This document shows positions 33,160 through 42,144 of a stretch of 64,000 bases of DNA, in pieces. Made by a program: the position numbers and the translations under genes. Positions within the stretch are counted from its first letter, which is position 1; every line of letters starts with the position of its first letter. Origin of the DNA: Microbacterium nanhaiense. Lineage in GTDB: Bacteria; Actinomycetota; Actinomycetes; Actinomycetales; Microbacteriaceae. The notes beneath the pieces are model-generated. The model was not told the origin of the DNA. It was given only the letters and a program-made list of their open reading frames with translations, and did not search any database. The stretch lies in the NCBI RefSeq assembly GCF_014646015.1, contig NZ_BMMQ01000001.1, forward strand, positions 248,001 to 312,000, given 5' to 3'.

Positions 33160-35328
33160 ATGACTCTGGAGATGCAGACGCCGCTGAAGGCGGCGCTCGG
33201 TGAGACCATCGCCAAGTCCCTCGCGCGCGCCTTCGAGATGAGCACGGTCGCCGACCTCGTCACGCACTACCCCCGCCGATACGCCAAGCGAGGCCAGCTC
33301 ACCCCCATCGCTCACCTCCCGCTCGGCGTGCCCGCGACGATCATCGCCCAGGTGCTGCGCACCCAGACGCGTCAGATGCACAACAGGCGCGGCACCATTC
33401 TCGAGGTCGTCATCGGAGACGGCATGGGGGAGATGACGCTGACGTTCTTCGGGCAGCAGTGGCGCCAGAACGAGCTCGTCCCCGGAACGCGCGGCATGTT
33501 CTCGGGAAAGGTCGGCGAGTACCGCGGTCAGCTGCAGTTCTCGCATCCCGACTATCAGCTCTTCGACGACGGCGAGTTCATCGACGCCGAGGAGTACGCG
33601 GAGAAGCCCGTTCCCTTCTATCCGGCGACCTCGACGCTGCCGACATGGAAGGTGCAGCAGCTGGTCGAGACCGTGCTCGACCAGCTGGGCGACATCCCCG
33701 AGCCGCTCGATGACGCCGCGCGCGCCGAGCACAAGGTGATGACGGCGCGCGAAGCGCTGGAGAAGGTTCATCGTCCGAAGGACGACGCCGAACTGCATCG
33801 CGCGCGCTACACGGTCCGCCTCCACGAGGCGCTCGTCATGCAGACCGCTCTGCTCCAGCAGCGCTGGTTCGTGCGGGCGATGGCGGCCACCCCTCGCGCG
33901 GCGCGCCCCGGCGGGCTGCTCGAGCGGTTCGATGCGGCGCTGGGCTTCACGCTGACGGCCGATCAGCAGACGGTCGGAGCACGGGTCGCCGACGAGCTCA
34001 CGGGGCCGACGCCGATGAACCGGCTCGTACAGGGCGAGGTCGGATCCGGAAAGACGCTCGTCGCCCTTCGTGCGATGCTTCAGGTCGCGGAGTCGGGCGG
34101 TCAGGCGGCGCTGATCGCCCCCACCGAGGTCCTCGCGGGCCAGCATCTGCGGTCGATCACCAAGATGCTCGGCCCCGATCTCGCCGCGGAGGTGATTCCG
34201 ACGCTGTTGACGGGTCAGATGTCGGCCCCGGAACGGCGTCGGGCCTCCTTGCGCGTCGCCGCGGGCCAGGCGCGCATCGTCGTCGGCACGCACGCCCTCC
34301 TGAGCGACAAGACCACCTTCGCCGACCTCGGGCTCGTCGTCGTCGACGAGCAGCACCGCTTCGGGGTCGAACAGCGCGAGACGCTGCGCGCCAAGGGCAA
34401 TAACCCCCACGTCCTCGTGCTCACGGCCACCCCCATTCCCCGCACCGTGGCGATGACGGTGTTCGGCGACCTGGACGTGTCGACGATTCGCACCATGCCG
34501 GCCGGGCGCGCCGGCATCTCGACCTTCGTCGCACCCATCCAGGAGAAGCCCGCCTGGTTCCCGCGGGTGTGGGAGCGTTGCGCCGAAGAGGTCGCCAAGG
34601 GACACCAGGTGTTCGTCGTCTGCCCTGCGATCGATGCGACGGACGACGCGGCTAAGCCGACGGTCGAGGAGGGCGAGCTCGGCAAGCTCGCGCCCGAGGA
34701 GGGGCGGAAGGGGCCGCGCTTCGGGGTGACGCAGGTCACCGCGCAGCTGCGCCAGCAGCCGTCGACCTCGCACCTTCGGATCCAGCCATTGCACGGACGC
34801 ATGACGGGCGAGGAGAAGGAACAGATCATGCAGGCGTTCGCGCGCGGCGAGATCGACATGATCGTCGCGACGACCGTCATCGAGGTCGGAGTCGACGTGC
34901 CCAATGCATCGACGATGGTGATCCTCGAGGCCGATCGTTTCGGGGTCTCTCAGCTCCACCAATTGCGCGGTCGTGTGGGCCGCGGCGGAGTGCCGGGCCT
35001 GTGCCTGCTCGTCACGGACGCGATGCCGGATACACCGGCGCGGGAACGCGTGGAGGCGGTCGCCGCGACCCTCGACGGTTTCGAGCTGGCGGAGGTCGAC
35101 CTCGAGCTGCGCGGGGAGGGAGACGTGCTCGGCGGCGCGCAGTCCGGATCCCGCTCCTCGCTGAAGCTGCTTCGCGTCATCAAGGATGCCGCCCTCATCG
35201 CGCGTGCGCGGGACATCGCCGACGACATCCTCGCCGGCGATCCCGCTCTCGAGCGGCATCCGGGCCTCGCCGAGGCGCTCGCCGCACGCCTGGGGCGCGA
35301 AGAGCGCGCCGCACTCAGGAAGAACTGA
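33160..35328 (+). CDS. recG: ATP-dependent DNA helicase RecG
   Basis: A branch-migration helicase that remodels stalled forks and Holliday junctions. The 722-residue protein has an N-terminal wedge/OB domain (about residues 50-170), then the helicase core. Walker A GEVGSGKT is near residue 293, Walker B reads VVVDEQHRFG near residue 395, QPLHGRM near residue 543, and the RecG C-terminal motif QLRGRVGRGG near residue 600. An acidic insertion (about 505-525) between helicase motifs is frequent in actinobacterial RecG. Confidence 0.95.
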   Translation: MTLEMQTPLKAALGETIAKSLARAFEMSTVADLVTHYPRRYAKRGQLTPIAHLPLGVPATIIAQVLRTQTRQMHNRRGTILEVVIGDGMGEMTLTFFGQQWRQNELVPGTRGMFSGKVGEYRGQLQFSHPDYQLFDDGEFIDAEEYAEKPVPFYPATSTLPTWKVQQLVETVLDQLGDIPEPLDDAARAEHKVMTAREALEKVHRPKDDAELHRARYTVRLHEALVMQTALLQQRWFVRAMAATPRAARPGGLLERFDAALGFTLTADQQTVGARVADELTGPTPMNRLVQGEVGSGKTLVALRAMLQVAESGGQAALIAPTEVLAGQHLRSITKMLGPDLAAEVIPTLLTGQMSAPERRRASLRVAAGQARIVVGTHALLSDKTTFADLGLVVVDEQHRFGVEQRETLRAKGNNPHVLVLTATPIPRTVAMTVFGDLDVSTIRTMPAGRAGISTFVAPIQEKPAWFPRVWERCAEEVAKGHQVFVVCPAIDATDDAAKPTVEEGELGKLAPEEGRKGPRFGVTQVTAQLRQQPSTSHLRIQPLHGRMTGEEKEQIMQAFARGEIDMIVATTVIEVGVDVPNASTMVILEADRFGVSQLHQLRGRVGRGGVPGLCLLVTDAMPDTPARERVEAVAATLDGFELAEVDLELRGEGDVLGGAQSGSRSSLKLLRVIKDAALIARARDIADDILAGDPALERHPGLAEALAARLGREERAALRKN

Positions 35329-35338
35329 CCGTCATAGT

Positions 35339-35344
35339 TAGGCT
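35339..35344 (+). promoter_or_regulatory. Candidate -10 element of coaD (leaderless type)
   Basis: TAGGCT lies 6 bases before the ATG at 35351, in the 22-bp gap after recG. Confidence 0.45.
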
Positions 35345-35350
35345 GACCTC

Positions 35351-35851
35351 ATGAGCAACCGCATCGCCGTCGTTCCCGGTTCCTTCGACCCGCCCACGCT
35401 CGGGCACCTCGACATCATCCGCCGAGCGGCCGGGCTCTACGACGAGCTTCACGTTCTCGTCGTGCACAACCCCGACAAGGAGGGGATGCTGCCGATCGCG
35501 CTTCGGCTCCGCCTGCTCGAGCAGTCGATCGCCGAGGCGAATATCGAGGGCAAGATCACGGTGGGAGCGTGGAGCGTCGGCCTCCTCGTCGACTACGCCC
35601 AGGAGGTGGGCGCCGGCGTGCTGATCAAGGGCATCCGCTCGCAGGTCGACATCGCGTACGAGACGCCGATGGCGATCGTGAACAACCACCTCGCGGGTGT
35701 CGAGACGGTGTTTCTGCTCGCGGATCCGGCGAACTCCGCCGTGTCCAGCTCGCTCGTCCGTCAGGTCGCGGGCCTCGGCGGGGACGTCTCGCCGTACGTG
35801 CCGGGGGCGGTCGTGCGCTATCTCGAGGGTTCGTCGCCCAGCGACTTCTGA
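35351..35851 (+). CDS. coaD: Phosphopantetheine adenylyltransferase
   Basis: The fourth step of coenzyme A synthesis: AMP transfer to 4'-phosphopantetheine. The 166-residue length is canonical. The nucleotidyltransferase signature [17 protein letters not shown] starts at residue 11, with the T/H-x-G-H core, and the C-terminal [17 protein letters not shown] is diagnostic. No ribosome site is visible before the ATG, which agrees with the leaderless -10 spacing. The DUF177 gene follows after 25 bp. Confidence 0.95.
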   Translation: MSNRIAVVPGSFDPPTLGHLDIIRRAAGLYDELHVLVVHNPDKEGMLPIALRLRLLEQSIAEANIEGKITVGAWSVGLLVDYAQEVGAGVLIKGIRSQVDIAYETPMAIVNNHLAGVETVFLLADPANSAVSSSLVRQVAGLGGDVSPYVPGAVVRYLEGSSPSDF

Positions 35852-35864
35852 TCCGAGACCGGCG

Positions 35865-35870
35865 TAGGCT
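35865..35870 (+). promoter_or_regulatory. Candidate -10 element of the DUF177-rpmF operon
   Basis: TAGGCT lies 6 bases before the GTG at 35877, again in the leaderless arrangement. Confidence 0.45.
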
Positions 35871-35876
35871 GGTGGG

Positions 35877-36431
35877 GTGAAGAATCACCTTGACGGGCCT
35901 TTCGTTCTGCCCGCGCGCGACATCGTGCGCAAGCCGGGCGAGATGCGCGAGCATGCGCTCACGATCGCCATCCCCGAACGATGGGGCGAGGGAATCGTCT
36001 ACATCGACAAGGGAGAGAACCTCGACATCGACGTTCGCCTCGAGTCCGTGCACGAGGGAATCCTCGTCTCGGGAACGGTCGAGACCGAGTATGTGGGGGA
36101 GTGCAGTCGTTGCCTGCAGCCGATCGCTGAGAGTGTCGAAGTCGAGTTCCAGGAGCTTTTCGAGTACCCTGGAGATGAAACCCCTGACTTCGTGCTTCAA
36201 GACGACCACGTGGATCTTGAAACTCTGGTCAGGGACGCGATTGTATTGTCGCTCCCGTTTCATCCGGTCTGTCGGCCGGATTGCCCTGGCCTTGATCCCG
36301 TCACGGGCGACGTGCTGACCGAATCTTCCGGCGTGGCGCAGGACCCCATCGATCCTCGTTGGGCGGCGCTCCGAGAACTTACCGAAACCGAACCGGCGTC
36401 TGACGCCGGTCTGAGCAGAGAAGAGAACTAG
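35877..36431 (+). CDS. YceD/DUF177 family protein
   Basis: A 184-residue protein of the YceD family, nearly always encoded directly before rpmF, as here (2-bp gap), and implicated in ribosomal RNA or large-subunit maturation. Paired cysteines form a likely metal site: CSRCLQ near residue 79 and CRPDCPG near residue 137. The C-terminal tail is acidic. It starts with GTG 35877. DUF177-rpmF-rnc-mutM forms a compact operon with very small gaps. Confidence 0.88.
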   Translation: MKNHLDGPFVLPARDIVRKPGEMREHALTIAIPERWGEGIVYIDKGENLDIDVRLESVHEGILVSGTVETEYVGECSRCLQPIAESVEVEFQELFEYPGDETPDFVLQDDHVDLETLVRDAIVLSLPFHPVCRPDCPGLDPVTGDVLTESSGVAQDPIDPRWAALRELTETEPASDAGLSREEN

Positions 36432-36433
36432 CC

Positions 36434-36643
36434 ATGGCTGGTAACCCCCCGAAGCGGAAGCTTTCCCGTTCGAACACCCGTTCGCGCCGCTCGCAGTGGA
36501 AGGCGTCGGCCCCGGCCCTCGTCAAGACCGTCGAGAACGGCAAGGTCGTCTACAGCCGCCCGCACCAGGCGAAGGTCGTCACCGACTCGCAGGGCACCGA
36601 GCTGTTCCTTGAGTACAAGGGCCGCAAGGTCGCTGACGCCTGA
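36434..36643 (+). CDS. rpmF: 50S ribosomal protein L32
   Basis: A 69-residue ribosomal protein with the typical start [20 protein letters not shown]. No cysteines are present, so this is the zinc-free form of L32. The ATG lies two bases after the DUF177 stop, with an AGAGAAGAGAAC ribosome site inside the preceding gene end. The length is normal for the actinobacterial protein. Confidence 0.96.
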   Translation: MAGNPPKRKLSRSNTRSRRSQWKASAPALVKTVENGKVVYSRPHQAKVVTDSQGTELFLEYKGRKVADA

Positions 36644-36655
36644 AATTAACCTGAC

Positions 36656-37336
36656 GTGACTTCGCATGATCGCGAGTCGCTGACCGAGAAGCTCGGCGTC
36701 GAGATCGACGCCGAGCTTCTTGCGTTAGCGCTGACGCACCGCTCGTACGCCTACGAGCACGGATCCATCCCGCACAACGAGCGCCTGGAGTTCCTCGGCG
36801 ACTCCGTTCTCGGCCTCGCCGTCACGGCGATGCTCTACGAGAAGTTCCCCGAGGTGTCCGAGGGCGAGCTTGCCAAGCGGCGCGCGGCCGTCGTCTCGAC
36901 CGTCGCGCTCGCGGAGGTCGCGCGCGGCCTCGGTCTCGGCGACTACCTGCTCCTCGGGCGGGGAGAAGAGCAGACCGGGGGGCGCGACAAGGATTCGATC
37001 CTCGCGGATACGACGGAGGCCCTGTTCGGGGCGACCTTCCTGTCCGCGGGGCGCGAAGCCGCCGACGCCCTCGTCCTTCGGCTCATCACGCCTCTTCTCG
37101 ACGACGCCGACCGGTTCGGCGCGGCAGTCGACCCGAAGACGGCGGTGCAGGAACTCGCGCAGAGCCTCGGCGTGGCCGCTCCCTCGTACGAGATCACGAG
37201 CTCCGGGCCCGATCACGACCGCCGGTTCACGGCCGTCGTGACGGTCGGCGAGCACTCCGCGAGCGGCACCGGGACGAGCAAGAAGCAGGCCGAGATGGCC
37301 GCGGCGCTCACCCTGTGGCGCGGCGCGCATGCCTGA
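36656..37336 (+). CDS. rnc: Ribonuclease III
   Basis: It cleaves double-stranded RNA in rRNA precursors and mRNAs. The 226-residue protein has the catalytic block NERLEFLGDSVLGLAV near residue 40 and the second acidic site DTTEALFGATFLS near residue 116. A double-stranded RNA-binding domain follows at about 155-225 (DPKTAVQELAQ to KKQAEMAAALTLW). GTG 36656 starts it; the mutM ATG lies 8 bp before its stop, so the pair is coupled. Confidence 0.95.
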   Translation: MTSHDRESLTEKLGVEIDAELLALALTHRSYAYEHGSIPHNERLEFLGDSVLGLAVTAMLYEKFPEVSEGELAKRRAAVVSTVALAEVARGLGLGDYLLLGRGEEQTGGRDKDSILADTTEALFGATFLSAGREAADALVLRLITPLLDDADRFGAAVDPKTAVQELAQSLGVAAPSYEITSSGPDHDRRFTAVVTVGEHSASGTGTSKKQAEMAAALTLWRGAHA

Positions 37337-38222
37337 ACTGCCCGAGGTCGAGGTCGTCCGATCCGGTCTCGCCCCTGCTCTCGTCGGCGCCCGGATCACG
37401 GGCGTCGAGGTGTTCGACGAACGAGCGCTGACGCGGCACGTCGGGGACGGCGCCGACTTCGAGCGGCGTCTGACCGGTCGCACCGTGCGGGCCGCGGTGC
37501 GTCGCGGCAAGTTCCTCTGGTTGCCACTGGCCTCGACGGACGAAGCGATCATTGCGCACCTGGGCATGAGCGGGCAGATGCTGCTCCGGGAGCCCGGTGC
37601 GCCGGCCGAGCGCCATGAGCGGATCCGGTTCTCGATCGATCATCCCGTCCACGGCGAGCTCGCGGTGGTCTTCGCCGATCAGCGCACCTTCGGGTCGCTC
37701 GCGGTTGACGCGCTCGTGCCGACGCACGACGGAGCCGCAGGCGGCTTCGGGGATCCGCTGCCGCTCGTCGCATCGCAGGCGGCGCACATCGGCCGGGATC
37801 CGCTGGATCCTGCCTTCGACGAGCGCGCGTTCCGCGCGGCGCTCGCCCGCCGGAACTCCGCGACGAAGCGCGTGCTGCTCGACCAGAACCTCGTGAGCGG
37901 CGTCGGCAACATCTACGCCGACGAATCGCTGTGGGCGGCGCGGATCCACCCCGAGACGCCCGCCTCGGCCCTGTCGGCGCGCGCCGCGAGCCGCCTGCTC
38001 GCCGAGGTGAGGCTCGTCCTCGACAAGGCCCTCGCCGAGGGCGGGACCAGCTTCGACGCGCAGTACGTCAACGTGAACGGGCAGGCTGGTTACTTCGCGC
38101 ATTCATTGAATGCATATGGGCGTGAGGGGCAGCCGTGCCCGCGCTGTGCCGGCCCGATCGTGCGGGTCGCGTTCACCAATCGCTCGAGTCACTACTGCCC
38201 GCGCTGCCAGCGGCGGCGGTGA
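37329..38222 (+). CDS. mutM: Formamidopyrimidine-DNA glycosylase
   Basis: A base-excision repair enzyme that removes 8-oxoguanine and opens the strand. The mature N-terminus MPELPEVEVVRSGL carries the catalytic Pro2/Glu3. The H2TH region LVSGVGNIYADESLW is near residue 190 and the zinc finger CPRCAGPIVRVAFTNRSSHYC (split by 16 residues) ends the protein. The length of 297 residues is normal. It overlaps rnc by 8 bp. In related genomes smc follows closely; here about 12 kb of accessory genes intervene. Confidence 0.95.
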   Translation: MPELPEVEVVRSGLAPALVGARITGVEVFDERALTRHVGDGADFERRLTGRTVRAAVRRGKFLWLPLASTDEAIIAHLGMSGQMLLREPGAPAERHERIRFSIDHPVHGELAVVFADQRTFGSLAVDALVPTHDGAAGGFGDPLPLVASQAAHIGRDPLDPAFDERAFRAALARRNSATKRVLLDQNLVSGVGNIYADESLWAARIHPETPASALSARAASRLLAEVRLVLDKALAEGGTSFDAQYVNVNGQAGYFAHSLNAYGREGQPCPRCAGPIVRVAFTNRSSHYCPRCQRRR

Positions 38223-38539
38223 TGATCCGCTTTCTGGATGGGCCCGACTGAGCCACAGATCTCGTTGTGATCGGGAAGCACCGGTTCATCGCGGAGCGCA
38301 TCTATGCCATATCGGTCGTTCATGGCCACCTTGAGCGCCAGCGGGTGGTGATCGTGCTCATCAACCTCGACGCCGTCCACGACCAATGGATGCACGCCTG
38401 GAACGATGGAGAAGACGAAGATATCTCCTGGGTAGCGTACGAGGCCGGCCCGCAGACCGTCCTGAGCTTTCTCCCCCCTGCAGAAGCGCAGGACCCACTC
38501 GGACGCGACGGTGTCATCGACCGCTGCCAGCGGGCGCAG
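38192..38539 (-). other. Possible small or decayed reading frame, unidentified
   Basis: The 322 bases between mutM and the lipoprotein gene hold a minus-strand frame with a protein-like composition and mostly G/C at third positions. The peptide includes LRAGLVRYPGDIF and LALKVAMNDRYGID and ends inside the mutM 3' end. No ATG starts it: the first GTG in frame is at 38395 (67 codons), although the frame is open upstream to beyond 38540. I do not recognise it. It may be a short gene with a GTG start, or a 5'-truncated remnant. Base composition is slightly less GC-rich than the neighbours. Confidence 0.3.
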
Positions 38540-38544
38540 CGAGC

Positions 38545-39582
38545 TCAGCCGGAGCCTTCCTGTCCCGCACCCGTCGTCCGGATGTCGACGCTCGTGTCCG
38601 GGGCTCCGTCGACGACCAGCGACGCCTCGGTGATGCGGGCAGGGATCGCCGCCTCGATCGGACCCGCCAGCGCCGACAGATCGTCTTCGTTACGCACCGC
38701 GACCTGCATGCGGGTGTCAGAAACCCATACGTACACGACCCTCTCGCGCGTAACCTCCTCGAGGCGTGAGAGGAGGAGACGGGCGTCCTCTCCGTCCGAG
38801 TCGCCGAGACGGACGAGATCGCTCGCGAAAACAACCTCCGGGTCGTTCGCGAGCGCGAGTTCGGAGGCCGCCGCCCGCGCGCGAGGCAGGTCCGACTCGT
38901 GTCGCAGGGCGATCTCGATTCTCGACGTGTCTTCGACCCGGATCCCAGTGAGCGGTACGACCGAGCCGAGTACGTCCCACAACCGCACGCCAGTGCCGAG
39001 GATCGCGGAGTCGCCCCTCAGAGAAACGGCCCCGTCCTCGCTGCGGACCGACAGTAACCATTCTTCGCCCGGCGTATTGCGTTCGACCACGGCCGGCAGG
39101 TCACGGGCGAGATCGATCGCGACGTCGGCCGCCGCGCCGTATACACCGACCGCCGCATCTCTGATGCTGGCCCCCCGCACCCTGTCATCGGACCGCAGAG
39201 TGAGGAGAAGTCGCAGGTGCGCGTCATCGACGGCGCGGTCGCCCGTCACTTCCGTCTTGAGGCCGTCGACGATGAGCGTCACGCGGCCACGCATCCGATC
39301 GGCGTTCGCGCGCGTGTAGTCGCCGATACGGCCCACGAGATCCGAGACGCTCCCATCGGTCGCGGTATCACGCACGACGACATCGCCGCGCACGCCGCCG
39401 GTGAAGGGCTGGTTGTCGTGACTCGTGAGCTCCATGGACTCCACGGCCGGATCGTCGCGGAACTCTCGCGCGAACGCCGCCGCCTCCCCGTCTCCGGTAC
39501 AGCCGGCGAGAAGCACCGCGAGCCCGAGGGCGATCGTCGCGACGGCGGTGCGTCGCCGTCGCCCGCGTTTCTCGCCTGTCAT
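38545..39582 (-). CDS. Hypothetical lipoprotein
   Basis: A 345-residue protein with a twin-basic start (MTGEKRGRRRR), a hydrophobic segment and lipobox VLLAGCTG with the lipidated Cys near residue 28. It should be anchored on the outside of the cytoplasmic membrane. The remainder is acidic, rich in short beta/alpha-like stretches, with an internal similarity of VxGDRAVDDAHLRLLL and VVxAxDLVRLGDSDGEDARLLL that suggests repeated modules. I do not recognise a family. ATG 39582 is chosen because longer in-frame sequence is not signal-like. The next gene upstream encodes a membrane-anchored protein 40 bp away on the same strand. Confidence 0.75.
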   Translation of the reverse strand: MTGEKRGRRRRTAVATIALGLAVLLAGCTGDGEAAAFAREFRDDPAVESMELTSHDNQPFTGGVRGDVVVRDTATDGSVSDLVGRIGDYTRANADRMRGRVTLIVDGLKTEVTGDRAVDDAHLRLLLTLRSDDRVRGASIRDAAVGVYGAAADVAIDLARDLPAVVERNTPGEEWLLSVRSEDGAVSLRGDSAILGTGVRLWDVLGSVVPLTGIRVEDTSRIEIALRHESDLPRARAAASELALANDPEVVFASDLVRLGDSDGEDARLLLSRLEEVTRERVVYVWVSDTRMQVAVRNEDDLSALAGPIEAAIPARITEASLVVDGAPDTSVDIRTTGAGQEGSG

Positions 39583-39622
39583 GCGGCAATCATAGTGACC
39601 GCGGCCCATCGCCTCGCGGGCC

Positions 39623-40390
39623 TCAACCGCTCCGCTCCGTAAGGATCCGTTCCAGACCGTCGAGCAGGGCTGCTCCGCAGCGCAAGCGGGCGAGCACATC
39701 GGCCTCGTCCTCGCCGCGGCTGCCGCAGACGAAAAGCGTCGATCCGTCGGAAGCGATCAGATTCGCCGCGGCGGTGCCTCGCGACAGCGCCGGACCCATG
39801 GCCCGCACGACCAGCGCCGCATGCTGGGGCTCCGACCACAGCACGGTTCCCGGCCCGAGCGCACCCACGAACTTCTGCAAATGATCGGCGACGTCGAGGA
39901 CGACGAGACCCGTGAGGATCGCGGACTGCCGCGTGAGGACGAAAAACGGCGGAAGGACCACCGCGCTGTGCATGCCCGCGACCATGCCCCAGTGCGTCTG
40001 CGGGGCGCTGCGCGCGAGGACCGGCAGCTTCTGCGGGCGCCGCACCTGGGAGAAAGCGTCCCTACCGCCGAAGGATCCGCGCAGCTCTCGCGCGACGACG
40101 GTGTCGTAGACGGCGTGTCGGCCCGCGAGAACATCGGGCGGCTGCGCCCGCCCGCCGGACCAGGTCCAATCCCAAAGAGCCGGATCCTGCGGTCGCCACA
40201 TGCCCGGCTGCTCCCCACCCGGCAGACGCGCGCCGGGTGGGAGGCCGGCGGTACCGCGCTCCGATTCTTCGGCCTTCCGCCGGGCCCGACGCATCGTGCC
40301 TCGCGCCCAGGCGATCGCACCGATCGCGACCGCGAGAACGACGGCGCACACGATCGGCACGACGATGATCGCGTTTCCGTACTCGTCCAT
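39623..40390 (-). CDS. Hypothetical membrane-anchored protein
   Basis: A 255-residue protein with one N-terminal transmembrane helix (about residues 7-28: AIIVVPIVCAVVLAVAIGAIA) followed by a basic segment. The soluble part includes WDWTWSGG and a hydrophobic core HSAVVLPPFFVLTRQSAIL. No known family is recognised. A GTG three bases upstream (40393) is an alternative start; a GGAGCG ribosome site serves either. It is co-oriented with the lipoprotein gene (40-bp gap), so the two may form a surface complex, which is inference from position alone. Confidence 0.7.
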   Translation of the reverse strand: MDEYGNAIIVVPIVCAVVLAVAIGAIAWARGTMRRARRKAEESERGTAGLPPGARLPGGEQPGMWRPQDPALWDWTWSGGRAQPPDVLAGRHAVYDTVVARELRGSFGGRDAFSQVRRPQKLPVLARSAPQTHWGMVAGMHSAVVLPPFFVLTRQSAILTGLVVLDVADHLQKFVGALGPGTVLWSEPQHAALVVRAMGPALSRGTAAANLIASDGSTLFVCGSRGEDEADVLARLRCGAALLDGLERILTERSG

Positions 40391-40570
40391 CACGAGCCGC
40401 TCCGCATCCGCCGGTCACCTGTCGCGCAGCCCGGGCGCGATGCGCGTCGGCGAGCGACGCCGACGGAGCGGTGACGGCATCCGCGCTCGCCGCGGGAGAG
40501 AGGAAGCATGGCTCCATTCTCTGCCACGCCGCGGTGATCATGCACGCGTCGCGCGTCGTGCGAGTCTCCG

Positions 40571-40576
40571 TATGAT
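40571..40576 (+). promoter_or_regulatory. Candidate -10 element of the GNAT gene
   Basis: TATGAT lies 6 bases before the GTG at 40583, identical to the recG arrangement. Confidence 0.45.
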
Positions 40577-40582
40577 CGGGGA

Positions 40583-41038
40583 GTGCACATCGCGATCGAG
40601 TCACCTCGTACCCCGGACGTTGTCGAGCTGTTGGGCGAGCATCTGCACGACATGTATGCGACCTCACCTGCCGAGAGCGTGCATGCGCTCGACCTCAGCG
40701 CGCTGGAGCACCCGTCGATCTCATTCTTCACGGTGCGCGAGGAGGGCCAGCTGATGGGGGGCGGGGCCCTCAAGACTCACGATGCGGCCCTCGGTGAGGT
40801 GAAGTCGATGCGTACGGCCGCCCCGGCGCGCGGCCGCGGCGTCGCCTCGCTCGTGTTGACCGCGGTCATCGACCTCGCGCGGCAGCGGGGGCTCGCCGAG
40901 CTCAACCTGGAGACCGGAACCGAGGATTACTTCGCGCCGGCGCGCCGGCTCTACGAACGGCACGGTTTCGCCGAGCGCGGGCCATTCGCCGACTACACGG
41001 CGGATCCGAACAGCACCTACTACGGCATGCGCCTCTGA
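40583..41038 (+). CDS. GNAT-family N-acetyltransferase
   Basis: A single-domain GNAT protein of 151 residues. The acetyl-CoA pyrophosphate loop (R/Q-x-x-G-x-G/A) reads ARGRGVAS near residue 82, and the C-terminal YERHGFAERGPFADY is typical of the fold. Similar proteins acetylate small amines or protein termini; the substrate is unknown. It is unrelated in layout to the double-GNAT genes at 46-50 kb. A -10-like element suggests leaderless expression from its own promoter. Confidence 0.88.
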   Translation: MHIAIESPRTPDVVELLGEHLHDMYATSPAESVHALDLSALEHPSISFFTVREEGQLMGGGALKTHDAALGEVKSMRTAAPARGRGVASLVLTAVIDLARQRGLAELNLETGTEDYFAPARRLYERHGFAERGPFADYTADPNSTYYGMRL

Positions 41039-41117
41039 CGTCTCAGCCCCGCGCGGGCCTCGACTCACAGGATGCCCGGGTGCATGCGGCCGCCCCGGCC
41101 GGGCGGATGATGGTGGG

Positions 41118-41696
41118 ATGAGCATCGACGACATCCGACGAGAGATCATGGCGGATCCCGACAATGCGGCCGCGACGCGGCAGGGGATTCCGCCGCTCTT
41201 CACGGCGGGCCCAAAGGCGCGCGTCGTGCTCGTCGGGCAGGCGCCAGGGCGCCGAGCCCAGGAATCGGGCCTCGCATGGGACGACGCGAGCGGGGTGAAG
41301 CTCAAGACCTGGCTCGGGGTGACCGACGAACAGTTCCGCGACACCGATCTGTTCGCCATCCTCCCCATGGACTTCTACTACCCGGGGAAGGGGAAAACCG
41401 GCGATGCCCCGCCGCGCCGCGGCTTCGCGGAGACCTGGCACCCTCGGCTACTCGAGCTGATGCCGGAGGTGAGCCTGACGATCCTGATCGGCAGCTATGC
41501 GCAGAAGCGCTACCTCGGCGACCGCGCGGCGCGGAATTTGACCGCGACCGTGCAGGGCTTCGCGACGTATCTCCCGGAGTACTTCCCGCTCGTGCATCCG
41601 TCGCCGCTCAACTTCCGCTGGCAGGCGCGGAACCCGTGGTTCGAGACGGATGTGCTCCCGGCGCTTCGCGACCGCGTCGCGGAGGCGCTCCGGTAG
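41118..41696 (+). CDS. Uracil-DNA glycosylase family protein
   Basis: A 192-residue protein with the uracil-DNA glycosylase superfamily fold. The first motif reads VLVGQAPGRRAQESGLAW near residue 39, replacing the canonical catalytic Asp/Asn-Pro-Y forms, and the last motif reads LVHPSPLNFRW near residue 158. FYYPGKGKTGDAPPRR lies between. This matches the UDG-like group whose glycosylase activity is often unproven. It may act in base repair or on nucleotides. It stands alone between the GNAT gene and the convergent arsC. Confidence 0.8.
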   Translation: MSIDDIRREIMADPDNAAATRQGIPPLFTAGPKARVVLVGQAPGRRAQESGLAWDDASGVKLKTWLGVTDEQFRDTDLFAILPMDFYYPGKGKTGDAPPRRGFAETWHPRLLELMPEVSLTILIGSYAQKRYLGDRAARNLTATVQGFATYLPEYFPLVHPSPLNFRWQARNPWFETDVLPALRDRVAEALR

Positions 41697-41703
41697 CCCG
41701 GGC

Positions 41704-42105
41704 TCAGGACGGCAGGATCTCCGCGAGGAGCGCCTCGATCCGCCCTCTGATCTCGTCGCGGATGGGGCGCACCGCGCCGAGGTCCTGGCCGGCCGGATCC
41801 TCCAGTGCCCAATCCTCGTATCGCTTTCCGGGGAAGACCGGGCACGCGTCGCCGCAGCCCATGGTGATGACGACATCGGACGCCCGCACGGCCTCGACCG
41901 TGAGAACCTTCGGAGTCTCCGTCCTGATGTCGATGCCCTCCTCGCGCATGGCGGCGATCGCGACGGGATTGATCTCGTCAGCGGGCAGGGATCCCGCGGA
42001 GCGCACCTCGACGCGGTCGCCCGCAAGGTGGCGCAGGAATCCCGCCGCCATCTGAGAGCGACCGGCATTGTGCACGCAGACGAAAAGTACCGAGGGGGTC
42101 GACAT
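41704..42105 (-). CDS. arsC: Arsenate reductase, low-molecular-weight phosphatase type
   Basis: A 133-residue protein with the PTP-like loop CVHNAGRSQMA at residue 10 (C-x5-R-S) and the resolving cysteine region MGCGDACPVFPGKRYEDW near residue 82. This pattern belongs to thioredoxin- or mycothiol-coupled ArsC that reduces arsenate to arsenite for export. No arsenite pump or ArsR regulator lies nearby, so it is an isolated copy; a detoxification role in this location is inferred from the family. It is convergent with the UDG-like gene. Confidence 0.9.
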   Translation of the reverse strand: MSTPSVLFVCVHNAGRSQMAAGFLRHLAGDRVEVRSAGSLPADEINPVAIAAMREEGIDIRTETPKVLTVEAVRASDVVITMGCGDACPVFPGKRYEDWALEDPAGQDLGAVRPIRDEIRGRIEALLAEILPS

Positions 42106-42144
42106 GCTCGTAGTTTCTCACGGCCTGGGTCTACTGTGTTTCCC

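Noticed and set aside
32749..35259. Long open frame antisense to rsmD and recG
   Set aside because: Same GC-driven shadow; it crosses two well-supported genes and has no recognisable domain.
41704..42105. Arsenic resistance operon
   Set aside because: Only arsC is present; no arsenite pump, ArsR or Acr3 gene lies on either side.
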